From positions 1,287,501-1,325,000 of the forward strand of contig JACVTC010000036.1 in NCBI GenBank assembly GCA_016946835.1: DNA of 37,500 nucleotides, written 5' to 3'. The notes under the pieces were generated by a model, which had not been told where the DNA came from, did not search any database, and saw only the letters and a program-made list of their open reading frames with translations. Of the stretch, positions 36,642 through 37,500 are shown in pieces. Source of the stretch: Neocallimastix lanati (nom. inval.) (taxonomy: Eukaryota; Neocallimastigomycota; Neocallimastigomycetes; Neocallimastigales; Neocallimastigaceae). The translations under genes were made by a program, and so were the position numbers. Position 1 is the first letter of the stretch; every line of letters starts with the position of its first letter.

Positions 36642-36815
36642 TAATAAATAAATGATAGTTAAATAATTATAAATAATAAATAATTAATAATAAATAATAA
36701 ATAATAATAAATAAATAATAAATAGTTAAATAATCAAATAATAATAAATAAATAATAAATAAAAATAATAAATAATTGAATAATAAATAATAAATAAATA
36801 AATAAATAAATAAAT

Positions 36816-37468
36816 TTAATCTTAATAATATTCATATTATTTTTTTTCTTAATTTTTTTTTCTTATTATTTGGATTCTTTATTTTTTTTACTTAGCAATA
36901 ATCAATATAATTACTTTAAAAGTATTCCTTTTTAAATCATCTTAATTATATCTTTAAAGATAAAAAAAAAAAAAAATTTTTTTAATATTATGTGATTATT
37001 TCCATTTATATATAAAATATATATATATTTATGATCATTCACTGTGGTTACAGAAAGAATAATATGAAGTTTTTTATATTAAATATAAATGGTTATATTA
37101 TATTAATTAGTGGATAAATTTATATATATACATATGAATAATTTTGTATTATTGAATTAATACATTACATTACATTATTTTAATCATAGTTATATTTAAA
37201 TAATGTTAAATATTGTTGATGTATCTAATAATTTATAACAATAGTTTATTTGAAATAATTAAAGAACAAAAAAAATTTTTTTATTTATAAAGAAAATATT
37301 ATTAGTAAATATTAAAAAATATATATATTTAAGAATAATAAATATTAAAAGTATATTTTAATTAAATGAAAAATTACTATGAAGTAATAGAATATAATTC
37401 AATAAAAGGTAGAATTAATAATAATTTTTTATTCTTATTATCTATTATTATAAAGAATTTTGTTAAAA
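36816..37468. other. Intergenic A/T-rich sequence, no gene seen
   Basis: A/T-rich filler with T-runs and a (TA) stretch near 37,010-37,030. A slightly richer spot (CACTGTGGTTACAGAAAG, about 37,040) has no recognisable meaning. Confidence 0.55.
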
Positions 37469-37500
37469 ATGGTCTCCTTCTATTCTAAATTACATAGAAA
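37469..37500 (+). other. Possible gene start cut by the window end
   Basis: The last 32 bases open an ATG frame (MVSFYSKLHR) that runs off the window, and the composition becomes more balanced than the preceding kilobases. Ten codons cannot identify a family. A minus-strand gene end or mere chance is equally possible. Confidence 0.2.

Overview
This window looks like part of the nuclear genome of an extremely AT-rich eukaryote, most likely a fungus. An anaerobic gut fungus (Neocallimastigomycota) is my best guess. The support is: a Pho85-type (Pcl-like) cyclin with a GT-AG intron and a long Asn/Ser-rich tail, a tiny animal-like OST4 gene, decayed LINE and Ty1/copia retroelements, and long stretches of almost pure A/T with homopolymer runs and microsatellites. 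The genus cannot be fixed from sequence reading alone, and other AT-rich eukaryotes such as social amoebae are not excluded.

Layout. 1-16,288 is a gene desert made of A/T-rich sequence, microsatellites and several tandem repeats: a 230-bp unit repeated three times at the left edge, a 45-bp unit repeated seven times near 4 kb, an AAAT tract at 9.3 kb and a compound AAT array at 10-10.7 kb. 16,289-18,820 is a two-exon gene for a 782-residue cyclin-box protein, the only large intact gene here. 19,525-22,310 holds two divergent, frameshifted remnants of non-LTR (LINE) retrotransposons, separated by 54 perfect copies of ATTTT. 22.5-22.7 kb is a small minisatellite. 24,447-24,557 is a complete 36-codon gene for the oligosaccharyltransferase subunit OST4. 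About 26.8-32.55 kb is a full-length but dead Ty1/copia element with recognisable LTRs, gag, integrase, reverse transcriptase and RNase H in copia order. 32.55-37.5 kb is intergenic again, with tandem repeats and two small inverted-repeat elements that share ends.

Function. The two intact genes are housekeeping or regulatory: one encodes a CDK-partner cyclin, the other an ER-membrane N-glycosylation subunit. They share no pathway and show no sign of co-regulation. The rest is mobile-element debris and simple sequence. I found no rRNA, tRNA, CRISPR array or operon, and no convincing new multi-gene system. The points most worth following are the OST4 micro-gene, the conserved C-terminal signature of the cyclin, the transition-type inactivation and in-element minisatellite of the copia relic, the 230-bp foldback tandem repeat, and the small shared-end inverted repeats at 33.6 and 36.3 kb.
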